A stretch of 64,000 bases of DNA from Gibbula magus (GCA_936450465.1 OW388302.1:56238959-56302958), one strand, 5' to 3'. Positions 11,240 to 22,188 are shown, numbered from the stretch's first letter. Made by a program: numbers and translations. Notes: generated by a model from the sequence alone, not told the origin.

Positions 11240-12757
11240 AGCAGCTCCTAAACTTTGGGTCTCGCCTTTCCCTGTTCCGCCTTCTCCTCAGCATAAATAA
11301 AATGGGAATTTTTTTGGACAATTTTTTTTTCATTATTCAAGTTATTCTAACAAGTTGAATCATCACTGGGGTCACGTTTCACAAGTTTCTTCTTAAAACC
11401 TATTTCTGATTTCAAAATTGGACCAAAGGATTAACATGGCGTTAACCAATACCTCATGACCTTGACCTTCAAGGTCACACATCAATGATTACTTTTCATT
11501 GTGTATAACAATCATGTAATGATCCAAAGTGTTCATTGTTAACATAAGGCATTCACAATAGCATGCTTAAGTTGTGACCTTGCTGTGACTTTGACCTTTC
11601 ACAGATTTTAGCGAAAATGTTTTCAAATCTTGGACTTTCTCCATAGCTGATATATATCAAATAAGAGCCTGACAGCACAAACATGTTTAAAGTTATCATG
11701 TTTACAAGGTTTATTGTAGTGATTTAAGAACTCATGACCTTGACCTTTGACCTTGAATGTGATCATGTCAAAATCATTCACCAGATTTGTAAGAAAGAAG
11801 CTATGTATATGAGGGGTTAATACCTTATTGGAAAAAAAATATTTAGAGATTTCAGAACTGGTCACCATGACCATATCTCGTGACCTTGACCTTCAAGGTC
11901 ACACAGTCAATGATCACTTTTCATTGTGTATAATAGTTAAAATAAGGCATGTTCGCAACTTCATGCTTAAGTTGTGACCTCGTTGTGACCTTGACCTTGG
12001 ACAGATTTTAGCGAAAACCTTTTCAAATCTCAGTCTTTCTCCATAGTTGATATATATATCAAGTAAGGGCCTGATAGCACAGAAGTTGTTGAAGATTTCA
12101 TGTTGACAAGGATTTTTGTAGTGATTTCAGAACCCATGACCTTGATCTTTGACCTTGAATGTGAGCATTTCAAAATAATTCCCCAGGTGTACAAGAAAGA
12201 AGCTATATATATGAGGTGTTGATACCGTCATCGAAAAAAGTTATTAAGTGTTTTCAGAACTGGTGACCTTGACCCTATCTCGTGACCTTGACCTTTAAAA
12301 TTCAAGGTCCCACAATCAGTGATCACTGTTCATTGTGTATCAAAATCATGTAATGATTCAAAGTGTTAATAGTTGAAATAAGACATTTTCGCAAAAGCAT
12401 GCTTAAGTTGTGACCTCGCTATGAACTTGACCTTTGACGGATGTTAGCGAAAACCTTTTCAAATCTTGGCGTTTCTCCATAGTTGATATACACCAAATAA
12501 GAGCCTGATAGCACAAATATTTTTCAAGTTATCGTGTTTACAAGGATTTTTTAGCGATTTCAGAACTCGTGACCTTGACCTTTGACCTTGAATGTGAACA
12601 TGTCATAAAAATTTCCCAGGGGCATAAGTAAGAAGTTATGTATTAAAGTTCTCAAAACCTTCTAGGAAAAATTATAGCAAATACACAACGCGCAGGCTGC
12701 GGCGGCGACGGAAACTGCACAAAAACCGATAGCAGCTCCGACTAAGTCGGAGCTGCT
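11240..12757 (+). mobile_element. Non-autonomous element with AGGTCA (TGACCT) arrays, copy 1
   Basis: Starts AGCAGCTCC and ends with the hairpin AGCAGCTCCGACTAAGTCGG continuing to AGCTGCT (12731-12757), giving 9-bp inverted ends. The interior is built of diverged ~430-bp units, each with several TGACCTTGACCT and TGACCTTTGACCTT strings, a TTCTCCATAGTTGATATA block and a TTTTAGCGAAAA block. No protein is encoded. An inverted relative lies at 22541-24091. The element lies in both duplicate copies (second at 49690-51191). Confidence 0.75.
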
Positions 12758-13160
12758 AATTATGCTATATAAATTGAAAGTGCTTAATAATCAGATCAAT
12801 ATCCACATCCCAGATTTATTTTGTCTGGCATATTCTTGATGCGAGCAGCACTTTCTAAGATCATGATGACCCTAAACAGTGAACGATTTTGCAGTCATTG
12901 CTTGTTCTCAACATGATTGACAATATTCAGAAACATGTGGTTTACATCTGAAATATTTATATTATTCTTATTCACAATTTTTTTTTCTTCTAAAAACGTA
13001 AACAATATTGATTGACTTTGAAAACATTTAATCCTCTCTCTCTCTCCAAATATTTAAAACTCTTCTGTCAATCAGATCAAAACTTATGATAAGTGATCTC
13101 CATGACTGATACAAAGGTAACATGTGTAATATGACATTCACAAGTGTCAATGGACTCCAA

Positions 13161-14180
13161 TCAACGGTTGAATTGACGGGTGATTTGCAGTCTGTGCAGG
13201 GGCCCTTCTGCATCATTCTCACCAAAGGCTCCTTGGATGAATTTATGTGCAGGTTGGTCATCTTCGAAAACATCCAACAATTCATCTCCTCCTATCACAC
13301 AGATGCCGTGGAGAATACATGCTGACAATATGGCTTTACATATGTATGAAATATCTGCCATGTCAATAAATTGCAAACGCCTAAACGGTCCCTTCAAAAT
13401 TCCAAAGGAAGTTTTTATCAGTACCCTAGTGCCTGATAAACATTTGTTGAACTTGACTTGGTGCCTTGTTAACTTCCCATAGTCTTTGTATGGTGTCAGC
13501 AACCACCTCCGGCATGGATAGGCACCATCTACGATTGTGAAAAATTGTCGGCACAACTGTGGACCACGTTCCCACAATGGAGAGTTTCTGAGGGCAAGAG
13601 CATCATGAACTCGTCCTGGCCACCCAACACAAACATCTGTATATCTTAGGTCCTCTCTGCATACGGCTTGCAGAATTATCGAATGGTACCTCTTCCTGTT
13701 GAGATAATCTGGCTAGTGGTTATAGGGGGTCTTCATCCTGATGCGAGACCCATCCACAGCGCCTAAAACACCTGGAAAGCCTTTCTTTTCCTCAAACGCA
13801 TCTGCTATGGTGTTGTATTCCTGATGCGTTGGTCAGGTTATCACCCGTTCCTTTAAATACATGTCCATCACATCAAGCATCCCCCTGTTATGACTGACAA
13901 ATGTTGACTCGGACACGTCAAAACGGTCGGCAATTGATCGGACACACTCCTGGGAGCCCATGTACCATAAGTGCATGAGAAGGTCTTTTTCGAGGGGAAC
14001 CTGAACCCTGCCCCCTGATGATGTCCTCATTTGCAGCGGTGGAAATTCTGTCAAAATGCTTAAAAGTGTCCATAGAGTATAAAGGGACGACTTCCTCAAC
14101 GTAGCAGTGAATTCTTGGTCGTTTGTTGCCTTCACTGTCGAACGTAAACTTATTTTTACAATAAAATCAGAAGTATGCAA
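13161..14180 (-). pseudogene. PIF/Harbinger DDE transposase (copy 1)
   Basis: On the minus strand an N-terminal helix-turn-helix-like region (ECVRSIADRFDVSESTFVSH) leads into the DDE_Tnp_4 nuclease. The first Asp is in GVLGAVDGSRIRMKTP and the second in FFTIVDGAYPCRRWLLTPY. The third acidic residue, normally in an IE-x-AFG-x-LK box, is Lys here (LIKTSFGILKGPFRRL; codon at 13413-13415). Stops interrupt the frame after RVIT (TGA, this copy only) and after MKTPYNH (TAG, both copies). The frame ends at 13161. Convergent with the Myb-like helper; both copies are inactive. Confidence 0.85.
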
Positions 14181-14304
14181 TTACAAAAGAACTAAATACA
14201 TATCACAATACAATGACATCATCTGTGCATCATTTTATAGCAATTTTAATACAAAATATTAGTTAAATTTGATTCAATGAAGTTTTTATTAATAATTAAT
14301 ATTA

Positions 14305-14360
14305 GTGAGTGAGTGAGTTATTGTTTAACAACGCTTCGGCAGTATTGCAGTCATTAGCGG
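14305..14360 (-). mobile_element. LINE 3'-tail fragment
   Basis: GTGAGT repeats, then TTATTGTTTAACAACGCTTC and the tail core, flanked by AATAATTAATAT on both sides. Shared with copy 2 at 52738-52796. Confidence 0.8.
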
Positions 14361-14471
14361 CAATAATTAATATGAAATAATTGGCTTATATATGACAACT
14401 TCAGGTGAGGAATGAAGTATTACATATCAATTATACTTATTACATTACCAATATAAAACAAATAAATATGA

Positions 14472-14522
14472 GTGAGTTATTGTTTAACGCCGCTTCGGCA
14501 ATATTGCAGCCATTAGCGGCGA
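14472..14522 (-). mobile_element. LINE 3'-tail fragment
   Basis: A ~50-bp tail core (TTATTGTTTAACGCCGCTTC ... GCCATTAGCGGCG) flanked by AAATAAATATGA. Shared with copy 2 near 52895-52945. Confidence 0.8.
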
Positions 14523-15407
14523 AAATAAATATGAAATGAAATAGTTTTTACTGCAATGTGTGGATCTACATGTGCTAATAATATTATTATTCGTCTCCGT
14601 CTCGTACAGACTAATCAACAAGGGGCGTCTGCCGTCTGTTGAATAAGTTACCCTGTCCGCTCTCTGTCGATGGAGACGGGAGACAGGATTCTGGGGAGGC
14701 TGATTTCACATTTGTAAACTTTAAGATGTATTTTGTTATTCTTTACTTTAAAAAAAAGTTCAAAAGTGAGAACAAATGTTATTTGGAATGTCAGAAGTGA
14801 GAACAAATGTTATTGAGAATTTCTCTCCTTGAAATTTACACTTCCTTTGAAATTGACTCATATATATCGTTATTTGTTAAAGATAACTCGCTTTCATCCA
14901 TGTCTATTGAGGACAGATCTGGTCCTTGAAGGGAGAAGGTGGAAGAAGCAGCATGCACCCGGACTGAAGTTTGACAACTTGATTCTCCACTTTAACTAGA
15001 AGTAGAGGCTGCATTCAAGGACACACGTCTTTAACATTTATAAATGTTCATACAGTGAACTTTATTTTAAAGATACATATTTTAATCTTAAATTAAGCAA
15101 TATTTGATCCAAAATAACACAGACGATGTTTGTACACAATTATGACATTAGTATAAATACTGTATAGTTATATGAACAGGATTTCTTGAAAACAACTATC
15201 AAACTAGAATACAGCTGTTAGTATTGTAAGGATATTTAAAAAGCTGTCAAGAGCACAGTGGATCTACTGTTGGCGATTTAAAAAGAATGAAGGATTTTGT
15301 TCACATTTACATGTGTAACCTTGGTTCTTCAGTTTAAATTTGTTTGCATTCTCAATCTTACCGTTAGAATCATTCATTTTCTTGCTTATTAGAGATACTA
15401 TCTCATT
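14523..15407. other. Non-coding flank; short inverted repeat near 14600-14690
   Basis: CGTCTCCGTCTCG at about 14595 pairs with a GGAGACGGGAGAC string near 14670. A ~25-bp direct repeat (AAGTGAGAACAAATGTTATT) occurs twice at about 14763 and 14796. No gene was recognised. It ends at the ATT target of the DIRS element. Confidence 0.45.
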
Positions 15408-15421
15408 ATTTAAATACCTAT

Positions 15422-15584
15422 CTGTTGACTAGACCTACTTTGCCTTACCTCCTAAGGGTAATGCTATTTCAACCTTAATACAGACGAACTTGAAGAGTGG
15501 AGAAGGGGTGCGTAAAATCCCTTATCCAAGGGCCGGTAAGTCTAGATGGTCTCGTGACGTCACTACCTGTTCATATCACTCTCC
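15422..15584. repeat. DIRS left inverted terminal repeat
   Basis: 163 bp beginning CTGTTGACTAGACCTACTTT, matching base for base, as far as I read, the reverse complement of 20905-21067. Weaker similarity continues to about 15612. The outermost 14 bp (15408-15421) differ between the two ends, as expected for DIRS. Confidence 0.95.
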
Positions 15585-15864
15585 TAAAAGTTGCAGAGCA
15601 AGGCAGACGTGTTTTGTTCTGTGACTGGGGTTTTAGCGGCTTGTGTTGCTAACTTGCTATTTTTCTCTTGTTAGTTCAAGAGATACCCTCAACTTTATTC
15701 TTCGATAGTGCAGGTTGTGTTTGCAATCTGTTTTCAAGTAGGTGTTAGTTTTCAAGGGGCCTTGTTGACATGTGCTAGCTAGCGACCACCCGGAGTAGGT
15801 GGATTGCATGCGCCGCACGTGCAGCTCGTGATTCTTTGTTTTCTCTCACCTGACTGTTGGGTGT

Positions 15865-16440
15865 TTGACTTGCGTAGGGTAAAGGAGCAGTGGTATCTCT
15901 CCTACGCATGTGACTCGCTTCGCTTGTCATCCGCTTTCGCTTGTCATTCGCCATTCGTTCCGAGTGCTAACTGTTAGGTGTTTGTCTTGCGTATGGTAGA
16001 GGAGTAGTGGTATCTCTCCTATTTCGTTTGACTTGCTTCGCTGGCCATTCGCTTTCGCTTGTCATGCGCTTTTCGGTCTGTACTCTAGTGCTAACTGTGG
16101 GTTGTTGACTTGCGTACGGTAAAGGAGCAGTGGAATCACTCCTAATTTGCTTGTCATACGCCTGTCGGTCGTACTCTAGTGCTAACTGTTAGGTGTTTGT
16201 CTTGCGTATGGTAGAGGAGTAGTGGGATCTCTCCTATTTCGTTTGGCTTGCTTCGTTTGTCATTCGCTTTCGCTTGTCATACGCTTATCGGTCTGTACTT
16301 TAGGGAACTGTGGGTTTGACTTGCGTAGGGTAAAGGAGCAGTGGAATCTCTCCTACGCGGTTGGCTTGCTTCGCTTGTCATTCGCTTGTCGCTTGTCATA
16401 CGCCTGCGGTCCGTACTCAAGTGTTTCGCGTCTCGCTTGG
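15865..16440 (+). repeat. Tandem repeats in the DIRS leader
   Basis: About five units of 90-120 bp, each with a TTGCGTAGGGTAAAGGAGCA-like core, a CTCTCCTA string and CGCTTGTCATTCGC-like segments, upstream of gag. The open frame across them has no protein-like features. They may be leader or regulatory sequence. Confidence 0.75.
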
Positions 16441-16975
16441 CTTCTCGCCTCGCCTGTCACTGGCTTCGCTAGTTGTTCGCCTAAGGTGAGTGACTAGCTT
16501 GGTTAAGGAGCAGTGGATACACTCCTCGTCAGTGACACGCGTTGCCCGTTGCTAGCTTTCGCCTACCATTCGCCTTAGGTCGATTCTACGCGACTCATCC
16601 TTAGGGTGATTCGCTTTGGTTCAAGTGACTCGCTACGCCAGTCACTTAAGGTTTGGTTCAAGCACGAGTGTTATGTGAATAAAGATTGAATTATCTTGTA
16701 AGTGTTTAGCCTAGTTTTTGGTTTGGCTTGTTCGTCTTTGTTTACCTTGGCGGGTGGTTACTTGATTTTGACTTTGTGCTCTTCGAGTTCAGAGTTTTTG
16801 TTTCAACTCTCTTGATTGCATATCGTCAGAGTTGTTGTACTTTTGCTCCGCCGCTTGGGTGTTTCATGTGTGTGACTCACCTCGTCTACGCTACTCGTGT
16901 TTGTGCTACGCCGTGTAGGTGACTCGACTGTCTCTACCTTCGCTTACGTTACGCGTTTTATCGTTATCGTTCGCC

Positions 16976-18540
16976 ATGTACTCCGCCTTCTGCACGAACT
17001 GCGGAGGCAGGAAGTCCGCCTCTAAGGATCCGCACTTGTTATGTAGAAAGTGCAAGGACCTTTGCGAAGAGGATTACCGTTGCGACGAGTGCGCTCCTCT
17101 CTCCGAATCGGAGTTCCACGCGTACGTTTCCGCCATACGCAAGTCGGTGGCTGATAGGGCTGCGTTTCAGAAGCGTGCGTCGTCAGCTCAACGTAGGGAG
17201 ACGTCTCCCATTCGTCATCCGTCTCCGATGGAGGATGTAGACATTGTCCTCACGGAACGGGCGGATGAATTTGACAGGGAATCGGACCTGTCCGAACCCG
17301 CTGGGGGGGTCGAAGGATTTACGCTCCCCCCCTCCGCCGTCGTGTTCCGGTTCTCGTTCGCTGACTCACCCGTTGTCCCCTCCTTCGCCGGACAAACGGT
17401 TGTCTCCGCTTAGACTTAAGGTGGGCGGACCCACTACGCCCAAGAGCAAGAAGAAGAAGTCCAAGAAGGCTAGGTTTGACAAGGTCGATCCGTCCCTCCT
17501 TCTGGCATCCGTCAAGGATATGGTCTCTTCCTTGCTCGATGCGCGTTTGGGTCCGCGGACCTTACCCACTCACACTACGACTACGCAACCGTGTGAGCCC
17601 TATGCGGATGACGTACCTCAGGGTGCGCGTTCCTCGTCCGCTAGGGCCTCCGCACCGGCGACTCCTTCGCGCACCCCTGCGCGGGGTGTCACGGTGATGT
17701 CACCCTTACGTGACTCCTCGCTGGACTCACCGGAACGTGACACCCGCTACGTGGACGTGTCATCAGTATAGAAACGGAGGCAGAGGGTACGGGGTTGTCG
17801 GAGGATCCTCCAGTGGTTGACACAATAGCTATGCTATCCGAAGTGGCTTCGTTCGCGGACGTTGCACTTAGCCAAGTCCCTTTTCAACTTGTTCCGCCTC
17901 CCCTTGATCAGGGTGCATCTCGGTTGTTTACCACCAACCGGCTTCACCGCGTGTCTGAGGCACAGTTCTCTCATCTTGACAGGGAGGCGCGTTCGGTGTT
18001 AGGCTTGGGGAACAACGTGGCTTTCACATGTCAGGCGAAGCAATGCTGGCTTGTGCTAAGCAGGCGGGCATGGAGGCGGGGGACCCGGTGTTGTTCAAAG
18101 CGTTTGGTGATGTGGCTGCGGACCTTGCGGAGATCATGTTGTCAGCGTCGCGAATTTCATCGAGTATAACAGTGCTTCGCAGAGACAATTTCCTCTACCG
18201 GTCAGGTCTCAACCCCGATCATAAGAACTTCCTTCGACATGCCCCTGCTCACGCTGAAACTCTGTTTGGTTGTCGTATCCCGGAGGTTTTGAGAGCACGA
18301 CAGGAGGCCCAACAGCAAGACCTCACTAATTGGCTCGTCACGCAGAGGCAAACGACACCAAAGCGTCCGCAGACCAGTTTTCGTCAGGGGCAAGGCCAGG
18401 GCAGTGGCCAACCTTCCCCCAAGAAAGCGAAAACGGACTTTCGGCGGAGAGGTCGTGGCCGTGGATCCACGGGTCAGTCCCCCAAGTCCCCCCGGCCTGG
18501 CGCCGGAGGTCGTACCCCGCAAAAGAAGTGGAGGAAGTGA
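16976..18540 (+). pseudogene. DIRS gag-like protein
   Basis: The ATG at 16976 opens MYSAFCTNCGGRKSASKDPH followed by CRKCKDLC and CDEC: a zinc-ribbon-like array of CxxC pairs seen at the start of DIRS gag proteins. The frame is lost near 17310-17345, where runs of seven G and seven C occur. It resumes in another frame (Lys-rich KSKKKKSKKARFDKV, then Ser/Thr/Pro-rich), shifts again near 17765 and once more near 18025. The last part (EAGDPVLFKAFGDVAADLAE, then a basic Arg/Gly tail) ends at a TGA at 18538-18540. Gag would package the element RNA. At least three frameshifts make this copy non-functional unless they are sequencing errors in homopolymers. Confidence 0.75.
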
Positions 18541-19384
18541 CTCGTGGTCACCCCCTCTGCTCCCTCCTCCACTCGTCCCGGTATCGGAGGGCTTGGTGGG
18601 GGGTCGGCTCCAAGATTTTGTCAGCAACTGGGTACAGTTAGGGTTAGACCCTTACGTGTGTCGGATTCTGGGTCAGGGGTTCCGCATTCCCGTCTCGTCT
18701 CCGCCGCCCCTCACCTGTACTCCAATGGAGCGTCCCTTAGCAGGGGACCGGCTCAAATTGACATTGGAACAGGTGGAGATATTAATCTCCAAACGGGCGG
18801 TGCAGGAGGTCCTGACCCAGCATCTAACGCCGGGGTTTTACTCCCCAGTGTTTGTAATACCCAAAAGGAACTCGAAAAAATGGCGGCTAATTCACGATTT
18901 GAAGGTGTTCAACCGCTCCTTCCTCGTTCGGCCACCATATTTTCGACTCTTGACGCTTCCCTCAGTGATGCGGTCCTTGGAGCGCTCAGACTGCATGGTG
19001 TCTCTCGATCTACAGGATGCGTACCTGCACGTGCCGATTCACTATCGGGACCGCAGGTACCTCCGTTTCATCCTGGACGGCAGACATTTTCAGTGGTGCG
19101 TGCTCCCGTTCGGGAGGGGATGGACGCCTATGCTTTTTCCGCCGCCGGCCATCCTCTCCCAAGTTGTAGCCAAGATAGGGGAAACTCGGATTCTTCGTCT
19201 CCTGCTGGTCGCCCCTTGGTGGCCAGCCCGGCCGTGGTTCGTTCCTCTCCGTCGGCTCTGTCAGCAGGAACCGTTTCGGATTCAGATACGGAGAGATCTG
19301 CTCATCAGCAGGCCAAGCGGAAGGTTACACGAGAACCCTCAGGTGTTCTCCCTTCACGCTTGGCTTGTATTAAAAGAGGGTTAA
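18404..19384 (+). pseudogene. DIRS reverse transcriptase, internally deleted
   Basis: The frame overlaps the end of gag in a different phase. It reads LQDFVSNWVQLGLDPYVC, then the fingers region GFYSPVFVIPKRNSKKWRLI, and the palm SLDLQDAYLHVPIHYRDRRY ending HFQWCVLPFG (near 19112). In full-length DIRS pol, the YxDD catalytic box and an RNase H domain follow. Here the text jumps to a segment typical of the end of pol (PPPAILSQVVAKIGETRI, LLLVAPWWPARPWF). The signature before PPPAIL is split between two frames (GMDAYAF lies one phase off), implying a deletion plus a one-base change in a T run near 19135. Catalytically dead as an RT. Confidence 0.85.
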
Positions 19385-20442
19385 GGAGTAGTGGTTACTC
19401 TAAGTGCGTCGCCAACGCAATAGCTACCTCGCATAGGAAAACCACTAGGAAGCTCTATGATTTCCAGTGGCAGGCCTTCGCCTCTTTCTGTGCTCAGAGG
19501 GATTTCATTCCGGCAGAGGCTTCAGTGCCTCAGGTTGCGGAGTACTTGGTGTACCTTCGCAACACTAGACATCTTAAGGCGTTGTCAATTAACACCAACA
19601 TGTCGGCCATCCTGTCGGTTCTCAGGAAGAGATCGCCAGGATTGGATGTGTCGGTCCTCAAGGGCCTAATTAAAACCTTCCGTTCAGTGGACGGCAGGTC
19701 CAGGCTTCGCCCACCTGAATGGGACTTAGCCATTGTGCTCAACCACCTGCGCTCCGATAGGTATGAACCGCTCTCCGACGTGCATCTCCTCCCTCTCACC
19801 ATCAAGGTCATTTTTCTGGTGGCCATGGCCTCTGCAGCGCGGATTTCAGAGATCCATGCGTTGCAGGCGGACCTGCTACGTTTTGAGGTCAGGGAGGGGG
19901 GCTCCGCCTCGCTGGGGTTGGCTCCTGATTTTGTCTGTAAGAACCAGGCAGCGGATGAAGCGGGACGTACGTTCTCTATCCCAGCTCTGGGTTCGGACTC
20001 AGATGAGGTGGATCTCTCTCTGTGTCCAGTAAGAGCCTTGAGGGTGTACACACAGCGTACCCACAGGCTGAGGGATGGCAGGCGTCGTCTGTTCTTGCCT
20101 CACTCACCCAGGAGCACCAAGGAACTAGACAAGCGAGCGTTGGGGGTGTATCTAAGATCGGCGGTAATTGATGCGTACAAGGCCGCTGATTTGCCTCCGC
20201 CGTCGCGTTCCAATCCTCATGAGATCCGCGCAGTTTCAGCCACGATGGCGTATCATTGCAACATCGCGGTTTCGGATGTCATGGCAGGGTCTTTTTGGCG
20301 TTCATCAGAGGTTTTCGCCAACCATTACCTACGAGATGTCTCCACAGCTGATCTTGAAGGCATCTCTAGGCTGGGTCCACAGGTCTTCGCGCAGACGAAG
20401 GTGGTCCCCCCAACCAGACCAAGAAGGGGTCATCGTTCTTAG
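19312..20442 (+). CDS. DIRS tyrosine recombinase
   Basis: The frame is open from 18544, but recombinase-like sequence begins about 19312, overlapping the end of pol in another phase as is usual for DIRS. An N-terminal SAM-like DNA-binding region (SGYSKCVANAIATSHRKTTR, DFQWQAFASFCAQRDFIPAE) is followed by the catalytic domain. Expected active-site residues are present: Arg in AARISEIHAL (codon 19840-19842), His and Arg in PHEIRAV (20218-20229) and the Tyr nucleophile in ANHYLRDV (20326-20328). The enzyme joins the circular DNA intermediate to target DNA. No stop or frameshift is seen across this part, unlike gag and RT. The true start codon is uncertain. Confidence 0.85.
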   Translation, partial: AKRKVTREPSGVLPSRLACIKRGLRSSGYSKCVANAIATSHRKTTRKLYDFQWQAFASFCAQRDFIPAEASVPQVAEYLVYLRNTRHLKALSINTNMSAILSVLRKRSPGLDVSVLKGLIKTFRSVDGRSRLRPPEWDLAIVLNHLRSDRYEPLSDVHLLPLTIKVIFLVAMASAARISEIHALQADLLRFEVREGGSASLGLAPDFVCKNQAADEAGRTFSIPALGSDSDEVDLSLCPVRALRVYTQRTHRLRDGRRRLFLPHSPRSTKELDKRALGVYLRSAVIDAYKAADLPPPSRSNPHEIRAVSATMAYHCNIAVSDVMAGSFWRSSEVFANHYLRDVSTADLEGISRLGPQVFAQTKVVPPTRPRRGHRS

Positions 20443-20526
20443 ACGCTTTTGGGACTTATTGTAAATAAACAGGGTTTACATTGCTTACTTTCGTGTCTGT
20501 TGTTTTTTTCTTTAACTTCGTTTTGA

Positions 20527-20549
20527 CCCACCCCCCCCCCCCCCCCCCT
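20527..20549. repeat. Poly-C tract
   Basis: About 22 C residues shortly after the recombinase stop, in the DIRS 3' region. Length is prone to sequencing error. Confidence 0.8.
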
Positions 20550-20756
20550 GTTGGGGTTTGGGGGGCGGTGTGTTGATCGGAAGTTGAGTGGCAGGGTTGT
20601 CTCTTCGATCCGCTTAGCGGTAGAGATGGTATCTCCCGGGCTGTGCCTTGTCCTCACCACAGGGTGGAGGACTCGTAGGTTAGCTTACACTCAGGGCTAG
20701 TCGCTGGTCTCGTCACTACCATGTATCTACTGACCCGCCTCCTTGCGGTGGGATTC

Positions 20757-20846
20757 TAGGCAAAGTAGGTCTAGTCAACAGATAGGTATTTAAATAATAG
20801 TACGTTTTGATTAAACGTAATTATTTATACTTACCTGTTGACTAGA
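20757..20846. repeat. DIRS internal complementary region
   Basis: The left half is the reverse complement of the element's left end (…AACAGATAGGTATTTAAAT) and the right half of its right end (AGTACGTTTTGATTAAACG…). They meet at a single AAT (20796-20798), the complement of the ATT target. This is the junction a circular intermediate would contain, so the region records how the two ends are joined during DIRS replication. Confidence 0.92.
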
Positions 20847-20904
20847 CCTATGCTCTAGGCCCTCCCATCCTCCCCACTTGGTCTGTCTTGCCTTTGGGAC
20901 TTTC

Positions 20905-21067
20905 GGAGAGTGATATGAACAGGTAGTGACGTCACGAGACCATCTAGACTTACCGGCCCTTGGATAAGGGATTTTACGCACCCCTTCTCCACTCTTCAAG
21001 TTCGTCTGTATTAAGGTTGAAATAGCATTACCCTTAGGAGGTAAGGCAAAGTAGGTCTAGTCAACAG
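20905..21067. repeat. DIRS right inverted terminal repeat
   Basis: Inverted match to 15422-15584 over 163 bp; the outer 37 bp (21068-21104) are unique to this end and mirrored in the internal complementary region. Confidence 0.95.
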
Positions 21068-21140
21068 GTAAGTATAAATAATTACGTTTAATCAAAAACG
21101 TACTATTTTCAAAACAAACTTTTCGCCGATAATGACGTGG

Positions 21141-21198
21141 TGAGTGAGTGAGTTATTGTTTAACGCCGCTTCGGCAGTATTGCAGCCATTAGCGGCGT
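21141..21198 (-). mobile_element. LINE 3'-tail fragment
   Basis: GTGAGT repeats and the tail core to TTAGCGGCG, flanked by TAATGACGTG / TAATGACATG. Shared with copy 2 at 53863-53920. Confidence 0.8.
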
Positions 21199-21223
21199 AA
21201 TGACATGGTAATCATGGAAGAAT

Positions 21224-21430
21224 ATGCCATTATTATTATTATGCAACCCTTTCATTTTGGAATATAGTGCCATGAACATGAATTTGAGAGTGGACACATT
21301 ACATGCACACAAGCAATATGCGCTACTATTATTGTTAAATGTAAAAGAGAAGGAAGATAAGCTGGCATGCAGACAGTCCGAATATTTGAAGAAGAACAAG
21401 ATATACAGAAAAAATACATACCCATTGATA
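21224..21430 (+). other. Unrecognised open frame (copy 1)
   Basis: About 65 codons (MNMNLRVDTLHAHKQYALLL, then a charged stretch) open in both copies. In copy 2 a repeat element interrupts it at 54141. I recognise no family and no splice signals; it may be chance or a decayed element. Confidence 0.15.
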
Positions 21431-21844
21431 AATTTAATGGCAGAAGCACCATAGAGCAATCTAGATATCAAAGCATTGCTACTTACCAATGAAATTAATA
21501 AATCAATTCAACTTCATTTACAAGTTTTTTAATTTCCCGGTTCACTTTTAATGAATCACTTATCATTAACATATCCATGATAAGCCATAATCACGATAAT
21601 AATGAATATAACATTATCATTTAAATACGAATTGTAGGTAACTTAACCAGCTTAAATCGTTTTTATATTTATTTTTATTGTTGCATACTTATAAATGTCA
21701 AAGACTATTCTAAAATTTAAAAAATCTAGTTTAGATTCGGTAAATAATGCTATTATAGGAAAAGTCCTTGCTCCATTAATCAAACCTCAGGTGAATTTAA
21801 GTAGGAATGAATTTTAAAAGTAAAATATGTGAAAAAATGTTAGC

Positions 21845-21876
<32 letters not shown>

Positions 21877-21900
21877 CAAAATTTATATAGCGCCTTATTT

Positions 21901-22188
21901 TTATCCTTCTATTTCAATCAATCAAGTTTTTACTCATTTCGGTGAGCATCGTGTTTTAGATTTTGTGAAGGCTATACACCTTATTGACAAATTGTAAATT
22001 TTAACTTTTCACTATCAGCTTTTATTCAACTTGTGATAATACGCTGATGTTTTTACGGCCTTCGTGCCGTGTTCTGTTTTCAATTGCAATTTTCTTTTTT
22101 AAATTAGGCTAATAAATTAAATATCTCGCCGCTAATGGCTGCAATACTGCCGAAGCGGCGTTAAACAATAACTCACTCACTCACTCAC
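21901..22188 (+). mobile_element. 5'-truncated LINE insertion, copy 1 only
   Basis: 288 bp of the LINE 3' end (from the TTATCCTTCTATTTC coding part through the 3' UTR to a CACT tail), flanked by TATAGCGCCTTATTT at 21886-21900 and 22189-22203. Copy 2 has this 15-bp string once (about 56965-56979) and no insert. Confidence 0.95.

Larger units (their letters stand above)
15408..21104 (+). mobile_element. DIRS-like tyrosine-recombinase retrotransposon
   Basis: A 5,697-bp element inserted at an ATT trinucleotide: TCTC-ATT precedes it (ATT at 15405-15407) and ATT-TTCAAAAC follows (21105-21107). The duplicate copy holds the uninterrupted site TCTCATTTTCAAAAC (ATT at 53828-53830). It has inverted terminal repeats, an internal complementary region, gag, reverse transcriptase and tyrosine recombinase regions, all hallmarks of DIRS1-type elements, which integrate by recombination of a circular intermediate rather than with a DDE integrase. 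gag is frameshifted and the RT lacks its catalytic box, so this copy could move only with help from another. Confidence 0.95.

Noticed and set aside
12700..12725. CRISPR-like or CpG-rich regulatory block (GCGGCGGCGACGG)
   Set aside because: It is a conserved part of the AGGTCA element end, present in inverted form at 22590, and there are no spacer-repeat units.
16222..16922. Open frames in the DIRS leader
   Set aside because: They follow the leader repeats and show no protein-like composition; gag begins at 16976.
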